A stretch of 64,000 bases of DNA from Brevundimonas guildfordensis (GTDB lineage: Bacteria; Pseudomonadota; Alphaproteobacteria; Caulobacterales; Caulobacteraceae). The position numbers were made by a program, and so were the translations under genes. Shown one piece after another: positions 38,445-48,056 of the stretch; the first letter of the stretch is position 1, and every line of letters starts with the position of its first letter. Where the stretch lies: positions 868,001-932,000 of the forward strand of contig NZ_JACSQU010000001.1 of NCBI RefSeq assembly GCF_014836405.1, written 5' to 3'. The notes beneath the pieces are model-generated. The model did no database searches. It saw only the letters and a list, made by a program, of their open reading frames with translations, and had not been told where the DNA came from.

Positions 38445-39544
38445 AGGTCCGTCTCGGTCGCATCGAGCGCTATGTGCTGCTCCAGCAGCTGAAGTCGCTG
38501 GGCGTCGCCTTCGCCGTCATCGCCGCCCTGGTCATGCTGATCGACTTCGTCGAGGTGTCGCGCGGGCTCAACTCCTCGGGCGAGTTGTCCAGCGCGCGGA
38601 TTCTTGGCCTGGTGATGGTCAAGTCGCCATCGGTGATCGTGCAACTGCTGCCCTTCGTCTTCCTGTTCGGCACCCTGGGCGCCTTTGTCAGCCTGAACCG
38701 TCGCAGCGAACTGATCGCCATGCGAGCGGCCGGCGTCTCGGCCTGGCGCTTCGTCCTGCCCGCCGCCGGGGCCGCCGTGCTGATGGGCGTGCTGACGGTC
38801 ACGGTGCTGGGCCCCATGGCCGCCGCCGGTGACGGCGTCTGGCAGCGCGAGCGCGGCCGCATCTCCGGCTCGATCCCTGGTGGAGAGTCGCAGGAAGCCG
38901 TCTGGCTGCGCGAGGGCGACGAGAACCGCCAGATGATCATTCGCGGCGGACGCCAGGAACAGGCCACGGGCCGCCTGCTTGACGCGACCTTCTTCATCTA
39001 CACCACGACCTCGGGCGGCCACCGGGTCTTCACCGAGCGAGTCGATGCGGCCACGGCCACCCTGAACGCCGGGCGGTGGCGCCTGACCGACGCCTCCGGC
39101 GCGCGGACGGGTCAGCGGGCGGTGCGCTACGCAACCCTCGACCTGCCGTCGAACCTGGCCGACAAGGAAGCCTTCCAGCGCTTCGCCCGGCCGCAGTCGA
39201 CGCCGTTCTGGTCCCTGCCCAATCAGATTCGCAGGATCGAGGACGCCGGTTTCGCCTCCACCGCCTATCGCCTGCGGTTGCAGCAGTTGCTCGCCACGCC
39301 GCTGGTCTTCGGCGCGATGTCGATCCTGGCGGCGGCCTTCTCCCTGCGCCTGATGCGCCTGGGCGATCTGGCGCGGATGACCGTCGCGGCCGTGGTGCTG
39401 GGCTTCGCCTTCTTCTTCCTGAACCAGTTCTCGTCGGCGATGGGCTCGGCCGAGGTGGTGCCGCCCGTGATCGCCGCCTGGCTGCCGCCGCTCTTGACGG
39501 CTCTCGCCGCCTTTACCTTGCTGATCTATACCGAAGACGGCTAA
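38441..39544 (+). CDS. lptG: LPS export permease LptG
   Basis: The second permease of LptB2FG. The 367 residues have the same plan as LptF: membrane helices at the N-terminus (GRIERYVLLQQLKSLGVAFA), coupling segment RRSELIAMRAAGVSAW, a periplasmic jellyroll, and C-terminal helices ending LLIYTEDG. It is coupled to lptF upstream and followed 24 bases later by lptD, so inner- and outer-membrane parts of the export machine share one operon. Confidence 0.94.
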   Translation: MKVRLGRIERYVLLQQLKSLGVAFAVIAALVMLIDFVEVSRGLNSSGELSSARILGLVMVKSPSVIVQLLPFVFLFGTLGAFVSLNRRSELIAMRAAGVSAWRFVLPAAGAAVLMGVLTVTVLGPMAAAGDGVWQRERGRISGSIPGGESQEAVWLREGDENRQMIIRGGRQEQATGRLLDATFFIYTTTSGGHRVFTERVDAATATLNAGRWRLTDASGARTGQRAVRYATLDLPSNLADKEAFQRFARPQSTPFWSLPNQIRRIEDAGFASTAYRLRLQQLLATPLVFGAMSILAAAFSLRLMRLGDLARMTVAAVVLGFAFFFLNQFSSAMGSAEVVPPVIAAWLPPLLTALAAFTLLIYTEDG

Positions 39545-39568
39545 TCGGGCCGTTTCCGCCCGCCGGTA

Positions 39569-42076
39569 ATGAGTGGACACCGCATGACCCATCGCCGCCT
39601 CCCCCGTATGGGAGCCCTGCGCCTTCGGCTGTTGACCGGCGCGGCGTTGGTCATAGGCGCGCCCCTGTCTCCGCTAGCGGCCGCCACTGCAGCCCAAGCC
39701 CAGGCGGCGCCAGCCCAGGTCCAAGCGCCTGCGCAAGCCGCGTCTCAGCCGGCGGCTCAGGCCGCGCCCGGCGCTGACGGCCTGACGCCCGACGCCGTCT
39801 TCGTCGACGCCGATTCGGCTCAGCGCCAGGGCGACGTCATTTCGGCCAAGGGCTCGGCCGAGGATCGGGTCATGGCCCGCTTCCAGGACCACAGCCTGCG
39901 GGCTCAGGACGTCACCTATGACCTTCAGAGCCGCATCGCCACGGCCTCGGGCGACGCCGAACTAACCGCGCCGGACGGATCCGTCGTCCACGCCGAACGG
40001 ATCGAGCTGGATTCCGATTTCAAGGCGGGCGTCGCCGTCGACTTGGCCACCCGCCTGTCGAACGGCGCCAGCCTGATGGCCGCCACCGCCGTTCGCCGCT
40101 CCGAGACGGTCAGCGAGCTGAACAAGGTCATCTTCACGCCCTGCCCGATCTGCACCGTGGACGGCGAAGCCAAGACGCCCAGCGTCTCGATCCAGGCGTC
40201 CAAAGCGGTCCAGAACGAAGAGCTGCGCGCGATCCTTTATCGCGACGTTGTGTTCCGCCTCGGCGGGGTGCCCATCTTCTACCTCCCGGCCTTCTCCCAC
40301 CCCGATCCGACCGTCGACCGCGCGTCGGGCTTCCTGGTTCCGTGGGGCGACTATCAGGCCGGGCGCGGGGTCTCGCTGGAAATCCCCTACCTGCACGTCA
40401 TCTCCCCGTCGGAGGACGTGCTGGTCAGCCCGCAGTTCAACACCAAGGTCGCGCCGCTGCTGAACCTGCAATGGCGCAAGCGGTTCACGGACGGGATGAT
40501 CGTCGCGCGCGGCGGCGCCACCTACGGCCGCAGCTTCGGCGACTTCGATCTGGACGGCGACGGCCAGGCGGAAAGCAACGTCCGGTTCGGCGACACGACG
40601 ACGCGCAGCTATCTGCTGGCCCATGGCAAGTTCGATCCCGACGGTCCCTGGCGCTGGGGCTTCACCGCCGAGCGGGTTTCGGACAAGACCCTGTTCGACC
40701 GCTATGACATCCGCGACGCCTATCAGGACAACGGCCTCTATTACGGCGACAGCCGCCGCCTGATCAGCCAGATCTACGCCGAGCGCCAGACGGAACGCTC
40801 CTATCTCTCGGTGGCCGCCTTCACCTTGCAAAGCCTGCGGGTGGCCGAGTTCAACCCCGTCACCCCGGCGTTGAACGTCTTCGAGGACGACAACACCCTG
40901 CCGCTGGTCGCGCCCCTGATCGAGGCGCGGTGGGAGCCTGAAGGTCCGGTCCTGGGCGGGCGCCTGCGCCTGCGCGGCTCAGCCGTGGCGCTGACGCGCG
41001 ACGCCTATGTCGGCTTCCCGACCCTGGCGCCTGAGCTGATCCCTGTCGGCCCGACGGACGGCCTGCCCGGCGTCGACAGCCGCCGCGTTACCGGCCAGGC
41101 GGAGTGGCGCCGGGTGCTGAGCTCGCCTATCGGCGTGCGCTGGGAGCCGTTCATCGACCTGCGCGCCGACGTCTATTCGGTGGACGACCTGCCGCCCGCC
41201 CTCGGCGTCGAGGACGAGACCCATTTCCGCGCGCGAACCAGCGCCGGCGTTGATGTCAGCTATCCGCTGTATCGCCGTCTCAGCGCCTCGTCCGACGTGA
41301 TCCTGGAGCCGATGGCCCAGCTCTCGGTCTCGAACAAGGCTGACCTGGACCCGCGCATCCCGAACGAAGACAGCCAGATCACCGAACTGGACCACCTGTC
41401 GCTGTTCCGCATGGACCGCTTCCCCGGCTACGACCTGCTGGAGGGCGGGTTGCGCTTCACGGCGGGCGCCCGCGCCACCCTGCGCTGGGACGATGTGCGT
41501 TCGGCCAGCCTCTTCATCGGCCGCAGCATGCGCGCGGATGATCAGGACGAGTATCTGACGCCGATCCCCGATGACCCGGCTCGCCTCTACGACCCCTCGG
41601 GTCTGGCCAGCCGGACCTCGGACTGGGTCGTGCAGGGAACCTTCAACCCCTCCGACCGGATGCGCGGCTGGTTCCACGCCACTGTCGACGGCAACGGAGA
41701 GATTCGCCGCGCCGAAGCCACGGTCGACGGCCGTTGGGGCCGCCGCAACCTGGCCAGCGTCAGCTACATCGTCGACCGCTCCAACCCGCTGGACGGTCCC
41801 GAAAACCGCAACTACGAGTTCGTTCAACTGTCGGGTCACCAGTTCGTCTACGGCAACTGGGGCTTTGCGGTGAACGGCATCGCCGATCTGGAACGCAACA
41901 TCATCACCCGCTCCGAGGTGGGCCTGCTGTTCGATGACGACTGTTTCCGCATCGAGCTGGGCTGGCGCCGCGACAACACCCGGGTGCGCCCCACAGGCCC
42001 GGCCGAGGGCGTCTATATCCGTCTTAACCTCGCCACTTTTGGAGGTTCAGGCTATGATCGCGACAATATGCGGTAG
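39569..42076 (+). CDS. lptD: LPS assembly protein LptD
   Basis: The outer-membrane barrel that inserts lipopolysaccharide with LptE. The 835-residue protein has a signal region ending near ATAAQAQA, an Ala/Gln/Pro linker, an OstA-type jellyroll (about 70-180: FQDHSLRAQDVTYDLQSRIA), and a large C-terminal barrel (for example FYLPAFSHPDPTVDRASGFL). Only the CPIC pair near 190 is seen, so the two interdomain disulphides of E. coli LptD are not all conserved. ATG 39584 is an alternative start. Confidence 0.94.
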   Translation: MSGHRMTHRRLPRMGALRLRLLTGAALVIGAPLSPLAAATAAQAQAAPAQVQAPAQAASQPAAQAAPGADGLTPDAVFVDADSAQRQGDVISAKGSAEDRVMARFQDHSLRAQDVTYDLQSRIATASGDAELTAPDGSVVHAERIELDSDFKAGVAVDLATRLSNGASLMAATAVRRSETVSELNKVIFTPCPICTVDGEAKTPSVSIQASKAVQNEELRAILYRDVVFRLGGVPIFYLPAFSHPDPTVDRASGFLVPWGDYQAGRGVSLEIPYLHVISPSEDVLVSPQFNTKVAPLLNLQWRKRFTDGMIVARGGATYGRSFGDFDLDGDGQAESNVRFGDTTTRSYLLAHGKFDPDGPWRWGFTAERVSDKTLFDRYDIRDAYQDNGLYYGDSRRLISQIYAERQTERSYLSVAAFTLQSLRVAEFNPVTPALNVFEDDNTLPLVAPLIEARWEPEGPVLGGRLRLRGSAVALTRDAYVGFPTLAPELIPVGPTDGLPGVDSRRVTGQAEWRRVLSSPIGVRWEPFIDLRADVYSVDDLPPALGVEDETHFRARTSAGVDVSYPLYRRLSASSDVILEPMAQLSVSNKADLDPRIPNEDSQITELDHLSLFRMDRFPGYDLLEGGLRFTAGARATLRWDDVRSASLFIGRSMRADDQDEYLTPIPDDPARLYDPSGLASRTSDWVVQGTFNPSDRMRGWFHATVDGNGEIRRAEATVDGRWGRRNLASVSYIVDRSNPLDGPENRNYEFVQLSGHQFVYGNWGFAVNGIADLERNIITRSEVGLLFDDDCFRIELGWRRDNTRVRPTGPAEGVYIRLNLATFGGSGYDRDNMR

Positions 42077-42178
42077 GCATGGCGTGGATTGCGGATTACG
42101 GGGATGTAGCCCCTTGCGCGGCGGCGCGGACAGCGTCGCTCACCGGGTCGGGACCGCTTTAAGGAATCAGGACTGACG

Positions 42179-43540
42179 ATGCGTTTGAAGCGTTACTCTA
42201 CGGGAGCCGCCCTGGCCGCCCTGATGGTCGTCGCGGCCGTGGAGCCTTCGTGGGCCCAGACAGCGCCTGCGCAGACGGCTGGATCGCAGCAGGCCGCGGG
42301 CGCGCTGAACCCGGCGGCGGAGGAAGCGCCGCAGCGCGCGACGCCCGCGCCTCAGTTCCGCATGGCCGACGGCATCATCGCCACGGTCAACGACCGCATC
42401 ATCACGGGTTTCGACCTGCGCCAGCGGATGTTGGTCGTCATGGCCATGTCCCAACTGCAGCCGACTGAAGAGAACATCGCCGCCATCCAGCAGCAGGCGC
42501 TGAACGACCTGATCGAACAGCACCTGCAGACGCAGGAAATCGCTAAGTTCGAGACGCTCAGGATCACTGACGAAGAGGTCGATCGGGAAATCGCCGACAT
42601 CGCTCGCCAGGCGGGCGCCAGCCCCGAGTCATTCCTGGCCTTCCTGCAGCAGGGCGGCATCGCCATCCCCGCCTTCCGCGAACAGATTCGCACCGAGGTG
42701 GGCTGGCGCGAACTGGTCGGCGGCCGCTTCCGCGACCGCGCGCGCGTCAGCCGCAGCCAGGTCGAGCAGACGATGCGCCAACTGACGGAATCGGCCACCA
42801 AGCCTCAGTACCTGGTCGGCGAGATCTACCTGGAAGCCGCCCGCGTCGGCGGCATGCAGGAAGCCATGAACGGCGCGCGCCAGCTGGTGCAGCAGATGAT
42901 CCAGGGTGCCCCCTTCATGGCCGTGGCGCGCCAGTTCTCGGCCGCTCCTTCGGCTGCGCGCGGCGGCGACGCCGGTTGGATCGTGCAGGGCACGACCCAG
43001 CCCGCCCTCCAGTCGGTGATGGACACCCTTGAGGTCGGCCAGCTGTCGAACCCCATCCCGGTCGAGGGCGGCGTCTACATCCTGTATATGCGCGACAAGC
43101 GCTCGGGCGCCTCGACCAGCATGGTCAAGATGAAGCAGATCATGATCGAGGTGCCGGAGGACGCGGACGAGGCGCAGGTCGCCGCCGCCACCCAACGCCT
43201 GGAAGCGCTGCGCGGCCAACTGACGTGCGACAACATCCTGACCCGCGCCACTTCCGAGGCCGGCCTGCTCGGCGCTGACTTGGGCGAGAGCGACGTCGCC
43301 GACCTGGCGCCGCAGTTCCAGCAGGTCGCCCGTTCGGCCGAGATCGGCTCCATCAGCACGGCCGTCCGCACGCCGCTGGGCGTCCACCTGCTGGCCGTCT
43401 GCGACCGCCGTCTGGGCGGCCCGGAAGCGCCCTCGATGCAACAGGTCGAGGCGCGCCTGCAGAATCAGAACTACGCCATGCTGGGCCGCCGCTACCTGCG
43501 CGACCTGCGCGAAGACGCCCTGATCGAAATCAAGCAATGA
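42179..43540 (+). CDS. surA: Periplasmic chaperone/peptidyl-prolyl isomerase SurA
   Basis: Escorts outer-membrane proteins such as LptD. The 453-residue protein has a signal peptide (to about residue 27, SWAQTA), a SurA N-terminal domain (MADGIIATVNDRIITGFDLR), and two parvulin-like segments: one ending RGGDAGWIVQGTTQ and one ending GVHLLAVCDRR. It lies between lptD and pdxA, the same order as in E. coli. Confidence 0.93.
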   Translation: MRLKRYSTGAALAALMVVAAVEPSWAQTAPAQTAGSQQAAGALNPAAEEAPQRATPAPQFRMADGIIATVNDRIITGFDLRQRMLVVMAMSQLQPTEENIAAIQQQALNDLIEQHLQTQEIAKFETLRITDEEVDREIADIARQAGASPESFLAFLQQGGIAIPAFREQIRTEVGWRELVGGRFRDRARVSRSQVEQTMRQLTESATKPQYLVGEIYLEAARVGGMQEAMNGARQLVQQMIQGAPFMAVARQFSAAPSAARGGDAGWIVQGTTQPALQSVMDTLEVGQLSNPIPVEGGVYILYMRDKRSGASTSMVKMKQIMIEVPEDADEAQVAAATQRLEALRGQLTCDNILTRATSEAGLLGADLGESDVADLAPQFQQVARSAEIGSISTAVRTPLGVHLLAVCDRRLGGPEAPSMQQVEARLQNQNYAMLGRRYLRDLREDALIEIKQ

Positions 43541-44547
43541 CCCCGCTCCGGCCGCTCATCGTCACGATGGGAGACCCCGCCGGGGTCGGGCCGGAGATCA
43601 TCGCCCGCGCCTGGTCGACGCTGTCCGACTCGGCTGGCTCGCTGGCCCCGTTCGTCGTGGTCGGCGACGCCCAGGTGCTGAAAGCCCACGGCCAGCCGGT
43701 CGAGGCCGTGCTCAGCCCGGCGGACGCCACGTCCGTCTTCGGTCGCGCCATCCCTGTTCTTCACCATCCGGCGCCCGCGCAAGTAACGCCCGGCATGCCC
43801 GACCCCGCCAACGCCGTCGCCGTGGCCGATTGGATCGAGCGCGGCGTCGATCTGGTGCTGTCGGGCGAAGGCTGCGGCCTGGTGACGGCGCCGATAGCCA
43901 AGGCGCCCATGTACGCCTCCGGCTTCCGCTTTCCGGGCCATACGGAGTTCATCGCCGAACTGACCGCCGACGTCCCGTTCAGCGGCACGCGCGGCCCGGT
44001 GATGATGCTGACGGCGAAGGACCTGCGCGCCTGCCTCGTCACTATCCACGTGCCGATCGACCAGCTGCCCGAACTGGTGACGGGCGAGCGCGTCGCCCGC
44101 GTCGCCCGCGTCGTCCACGAATCGATGAAGCGCGACTTCGGCATCGCCGCCCCGCGCCTGGCCATGGCCGCCCTCAACCCCCACGCAGGCGAAGGCGGCG
44201 CCATCGGCCTGCAGGAGGTGAAGGTGCTGCGCCCGGCCGCCGAGGCCCTGCGCGCCGAGGGGTTGAACATCACCGACCCCCTGCCCGCCGACACCCTGTT
44301 CCACGAAGAGGCGCGGGCGCGTTACGACGCCGTCGTGTGCCTCTATCACGATCAGGCCTTGATCCCGGTGAAGACGCTGGACTTCTGGGGCGGCGTCAAC
44401 GCCACCCTGGGCCTGCCCATCGTCCGCACCTCGCCCGATCACGGCACCGGCTTCGACATCGCCGGCAAGGGCGTCGCCCGCGCCGACAGCTTCATCGCCG
44501 CCGTCCGCCTGGCTTCGGAGATGGCGTCCGCCCGCGCGGCGCGCTAA
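43537..44547 (+). CDS. pdxA: 4-hydroxythreonine-4-phosphate dehydrogenase
   Basis: An NAD-dependent step in pyridoxal phosphate synthesis. The 336-residue protein starts LIVTMGDPAGVGPEIIARAW and contains LVTAPIAKAPMYASGFRFPG (substrate lysine), GHTEFIAEL, the metal-ligand His in VTIHVPIDQLP, NPHAGEGGAIG and VRTSPDHGTGFDIAG. The ATG overlaps the surA stop. Confidence 0.97.
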   Translation: MTPLRPLIVTMGDPAGVGPEIIARAWSTLSDSAGSLAPFVVVGDAQVLKAHGQPVEAVLSPADATSVFGRAIPVLHHPAPAQVTPGMPDPANAVAVADWIERGVDLVLSGEGCGLVTAPIAKAPMYASGFRFPGHTEFIAELTADVPFSGTRGPVMMLTAKDLRACLVTIHVPIDQLPELVTGERVARVARVVHESMKRDFGIAAPRLAMAALNPHAGEGGAIGLQEVKVLRPAAEALRAEGLNITDPLPADTLFHEEARARYDAVVCLYHDQALIPVKTLDFWGGVNATLGLPIVRTSPDHGTGFDIAGKGVARADSFIAAVRLASEMASARAAR

Positions 44548-44555
44548 CAGGCTTC

Positions 44556-45368
44556 GTGACCGATCATCTGCCCTCCCTGCGTGAAACGCTCGACGCCCAC
44601 GGCCTGTCGGCCAAGAAGAGCTTCGGCCAGCACTTCCTGCTGGACCTCAACGTCACGCGAAAGATCGTCCGCTACGCCGGGCCATTCGAGGGCCGCGCCG
44701 TCATCGAGGTCGGCCCCGGCCCTGGCGGCCTGACCCGCGCCTTGCTGGAAAGCGATGCGGGCAAGGTGGTGCTGGTCGAGAAGGACCCGCGCTTCATCCC
44801 CCTGCTGTCCGGACTGGACGACGGCTCGGGCCGCCTGACCATCGTCGAGGCCGACGCCCTGAAGGTGAAAGAGGCCGACCTGGTCGAGGGACCGGCGCAT
44901 CTGGTCTCCAACCTGCCCTACAACGTCGGCACTCCGCTGCTGATCAAATGGCTGACGGGGCCGTGGAGCCCTTGCGCCCTGACCCTGATGTTCCAGAAGG
45001 AAGTCGCCGAGCGCGTGGTGGCCCAGCCGGGCGAGGACGCCTATGGCCGTCTGGCCGTCATCGCCCAGGCCGTGGCCGAGGCGCGCATCGTCATGCACCT
45101 GCCGGCCGCCGCCTTCACCCCGCCGCCCAAGGTGGCCTCGGCCGTGGTGCATCTGGTACCCTTGAATGAGCGCCCCGCCCCCGACCGCCTGAAGCGGCTG
45201 GAACGGGTCACGGCGGCCGCCTTCGGCCAGCGTCGCAAGATGCTGCGCTCCAGCCTGAAACAACTCGGCGGCGCCGCCCTGTGCGAAGCCGCTGGAATCG
45301 AACCCGACGCCCGCGCCGAGACCATCGACGTGGCGGGCTTCCTCAGATTGGCCGACGCTTTGACATGA
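44556..45368 (+). CDS. rsmA: 16S rRNA dimethyltransferase RsmA (KsgA)
   Basis: Dimethylates two adjacent adenines in the helix 45 loop of 16S rRNA late in 30S assembly. The 270-residue protein has KSFGQHFLLDLNVTRKIV, the SAM loop VIEVGPGPGGLTRALLE, LVEKDPRFIPLL, and catalytic NLPYNVGTPLL. The start is GTG, 8 bases after pdxA. The stop overlaps the next ATG. Confidence 0.96.
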   Translation: MTDHLPSLRETLDAHGLSAKKSFGQHFLLDLNVTRKIVRYAGPFEGRAVIEVGPGPGGLTRALLESDAGKVVLVEKDPRFIPLLSGLDDGSGRLTIVEADALKVKEADLVEGPAHLVSNLPYNVGTPLLIKWLTGPWSPCALTLMFQKEVAERVVAQPGEDAYGRLAVIAQAVAEARIVMHLPAAAFTPPPKVASAVVHLVPLNERPAPDRLKRLERVTAAAFGQRRKMLRSSLKQLGGAALCEAAGIEPDARAETIDVAGFLRLADALT

Positions 45369-46522
45369 CAGTAGAAATCGAACCCTTCCGCGCCATCGCC
45401 ATCAGCCGCATCGCCCATGAGATGAAGGCGCAAGGCCAGTCGGTCATCCACATGGAGTTCGGCCAGCCCTCGACCGGCGCCCCTGCGCCCGCCCTGGCCG
45501 AGGCGCACCGCGTGATCGACGCCGAGGCTGGCGGCTATTGGGAAAGCCCCCTGCTGCGCGCCCGCGTGGCCAAGCTGTACAAGGATCGCTACGGCGTCGA
45601 GATCGATCCCGAGCGCGTCATCATGACGGCCGGCGCCTCGCCCGCCCTGGTGGTGGCGCTGAACATGCGCTTCGCCCCCGGCGACCGCGTGGCCATCGCC
45701 CGCCCCGGCTACGTCGCCTATCGCAACACGATGAAGGCCCTGCACATCGTCCCGCAGGAGATCGACTGCGGCGCCGACGTGCGCTTCCAGCTGACGGCCA
45801 AGGCGCTGCGCGAGCTGGACCCGGCGCCCCAGGGCGTCATCATCGCCAGCCCGGCCAACCCGACCGGCACCGTCATCGCCGAGGACGAGCTGAAGGCGAT
45901 TGTCGAGGTCTGCCGCGAGCGCAACATCAGCATCATCTCGGACGAGATCTATCACGGCATCACCTACGGCCACGACACGCCCTGCATGCTGCAGTTCGAC
46001 GACAAGGCCATGATCGTGAACAGCTTCTCCAAATACTGGAGCATGGCGGGCTGGCGCCTGGGATGGCTGATCCTGCCGGAAGAAGAGGTCCAGCAAGCCC
46101 GCGCGCGCATGGGCAACATGTTCCTGACGCCGCCGACGCTCAGCCAGTTCGCCGGCCTGGCCGCCATGGACTGCGAGGAAGAGCTGGAAGCCAACATCGA
46201 CGTCTATCGCGCCAATCGCGAGCTGATGCTGAAGGCGCTACCCGCCATGGGCCTGCGCTCGATCGCCCCGCCGGACGGCGCCTTCTACATCTATGCGGAC
46301 ATCGGCCACCTGACCAACGACAGCATGGCCTTCTGCGAGAAACTGGTGCGCGAGACGGGCGTGGCGACGGCGCCGGGCGTCGACTTCGACCCGGTCAACG
46401 GCCACCGCTTCATCCGCTTCAGCTTCGCCGTCTCGACGCCCGAGATCGAAGACGCGCTCAGCCGGCTGAAGCCGTTCTTCGCCGCCCGCACCGAAGAAGC
46501 GCAGGAACAGCACCCAGCGTAA
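45365..46522 (+). CDS. PLP-dependent aminotransferase, class I/II
   Basis: A fold type I aminotransferase of 385 residues. Signatures: MTAGASPALVVALNMRF, SPANPTGTVIAEDEL, IISDEIYHGITYG, the PLP lysine in NSFSKYWSMAGWRLGW, and the substrate Arg in GHRFIRFSFAVS. It belongs with the aspartate/alanine aminotransferase-like enzymes; the substrate pair cannot be read from sequence. It is coupled to rsmA (ATGA). Confidence 0.9.
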   Translation: MTVEIEPFRAIAISRIAHEMKAQGQSVIHMEFGQPSTGAPAPALAEAHRVIDAEAGGYWESPLLRARVAKLYKDRYGVEIDPERVIMTAGASPALVVALNMRFAPGDRVAIARPGYVAYRNTMKALHIVPQEIDCGADVRFQLTAKALRELDPAPQGVIIASPANPTGTVIAEDELKAIVEVCRERNISIISDEIYHGITYGHDTPCMLQFDDKAMIVNSFSKYWSMAGWRLGWLILPEEEVQQARARMGNMFLTPPTLSQFAGLAAMDCEEELEANIDVYRANRELMLKALPAMGLRSIAPPDGAFYIYADIGHLTNDSMAFCEKLVRETGVATAPGVDFDPVNGHRFIRFSFAVSTPEIEDALSRLKPFFAARTEEAQEQHPA

Positions 46523-46558
46523 GGGCGTTCGACAAGCCCCGGAACCTTCGGAGCTTTC

Positions 46559-47602
46559 ATGTCGAAATCGCGCCTCGCCGCCTCCGCCCTGCCCTTCATC
46601 GCGGCCGCCCTGGCGGCCTGCGGCTCCCCGGCTGAAACGCCCAAGTCAGAGCCCCCGGCCGCCGCCCAGCCCGCCGCGCCCGCCGCCCTGACGCGTGAGG
46701 CGGTCGAAAGCGCCGTGTTCGAAACCGCCCCCGCTCCCGTCGAGGGCCAGCCCGCGCGGCCCGACGCGGCGACGGCGCGCGCGCAGATCCTGCTGGACCG
46801 CGCCAACTTCTCGCCCGGCGTCATCGACGGCCTAGGCGGCGACAATACCCGTCAGGCCATCGCCGCCTTCGAAAAGGCCGCCGGCCTGCCGCAGGACGGG
46901 GTGCTGGACGCCGAGGTCTTCCGCCGCCTGACGTCGGGCGACGACGGCCGCGTCCTGACCGACTACACGATCACCGCCGCCGATCTGGAGGGCCCCTTCA
47001 TCGGCCAGGTTCCGGCCAGTCTGCCCGACATGGCCAAGCTGAAGACGGTCGGCTACGCCACGCCGCTGGAGATGCTGGCCGAGAAATTCCACATTACCGA
47101 GGGCCTGCTGCAGGCGCTCAACCCCGGCGTAGACTTCGGCAAGGCGGGTCAGACCATCGTCGTGGCCGCCGTCGCCCAGACCGACCTGGCGGCCGATGTG
47201 GCCCATATCGTCGTGGACAAGGCCGAGCGCTCGGTGCGGGTCTATGACGCCTCGGACAAGCTCCTGGCCTTCTATCCGGCCACCATCGGCAGTTCGGCGC
47301 GCCCGGCGCCCTCGGGCGAGTTGACCGTCGTCGGCGTCGCGCCCGAGCCGAACTACACCTACGATCCGGACCGGGTCAGCTATGACCGGGGCGACCGCAA
47401 GGTCATCGTGCCGCCGGGGCCGAACAATCCGGTCGGCTCGGTGTGGATCGACCTGTCGCGCGACACCTACGGCATCCACGGCACGCCGGACCCGTCCAAG
47501 GTCGGCAAGACCTTCTCCAGCGGCTGCGTCCGGCTGACCAACTGGGACGCCGAACAGCTGGCCTCCAAGGTCAAGCCCGGCGTGCGCGTGACCTTCCGCT
47601 AG
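46559..47602 (+). CDS. L,D-transpeptidase with peptidoglycan-binding domain, lipoprotein
   Basis: Likely forms 3-3 cross-links or anchors proteins to peptidoglycan. The 347-residue protein has a lipoprotein signal (FIAAALAACGSP), a peptidoglycan-binding-like domain (AQILLDRANFSPGVIDGLGG), a LysM-like segment (MLAEKFHITEGLLQALNPG), and a YkuD domain with HGTPDPSKVGKTFSSGCVRL holding the catalytic His and Cys. It converges on the deaminase gene with a 4-base overlap. Confidence 0.92.
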   Translation: MSKSRLAASALPFIAAALAACGSPAETPKSEPPAAAQPAAPAALTREAVESAVFETAPAPVEGQPARPDAATARAQILLDRANFSPGVIDGLGGDNTRQAIAAFEKAAGLPQDGVLDAEVFRRLTSGDDGRVLTDYTITAADLEGPFIGQVPASLPDMAKLKTVGYATPLEMLAEKFHITEGLLQALNPGVDFGKAGQTIVVAAVAQTDLAADVAHIVVDKAERSVRVYDASDKLLAFYPATIGSSARPAPSGELTVVGVAPEPNYTYDPDRVSYDRGDRKVIVPPGPNNPVGSVWIDLSRDTYGIHGTPDPSKVGKTFSSGCVRLTNWDAEQLASKVKPGVRVTFR

Positions 47603-48051
47603 GCGCCGTACAGGTCCGCCGCCGTCCGCCCCGGCACGTCCAGTTGCGTCAGCGGCAACGGCGGCGGGTCCAGCTTCACGCCCAGCGCCTGATAGGTCGC
47701 CGCACTGGAGAAGCCGTAGGGCTCGGCGTCCGCATTGCTGAAGGCGTAGTAGACGGCGTTGACACGCGTCATCACCGCCGCCGCCAGGCACATCGGGCAC
47801 GGGTGCCCGCTGGCGTAGAGGACCGCGCCAGACAGGTCGACGCCGCCCGGGGCCGGTCCCGCCTGACGCAGGGCCTCCATCTCGGCGTGAGAGCTGGGAT
47901 CGTTCGTCGCCAGCATCCGGTTGACGCCGCTGGCGACCAACGCGCCGTCCTTGACCAGCACCGCCCCGAACGGCCGACCGCCCGCCTTGACGTTGCCCAG
48001 AGCCAGGTCGATCGCCTGAGCCAGCCAGCGGCGGTGTTCGGCCTCGCTCAT
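47599..48051 (-). CDS. Nucleoside/guanine deaminase-like protein
   Basis: A zinc deaminase of the cytidine deaminase fold, 150 residues. It has GGRPFGAVLVKDG, SSHAEMEALRQAG (zinc His and catalytic Glu) and ASGHPCPMCLAAAVMTRV (two zinc Cys), then YYAFSNADAEPYGF, a segment resembling guanine deaminases such as B. subtilis GuaD rather than tRNA deaminase TadA. It starts 5 bases after gmk, which fits a purine role. The substrate is inferred. Confidence 0.85.
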   Translation of the reverse strand: MSEAEHRRWLAQAIDLALGNVKAGGRPFGAVLVKDGALVASGVNRMLATNDPSSHAEMEALRQAGPAPGGVDLSGAVLYASGHPCPMCLAAAVMTRVNAVYYAFSNADAEPYGFSSAATYQALGVKLDPPPLPLTQLDVPGRTAADLYGA

Positions 48052-48056
48052 GAGCG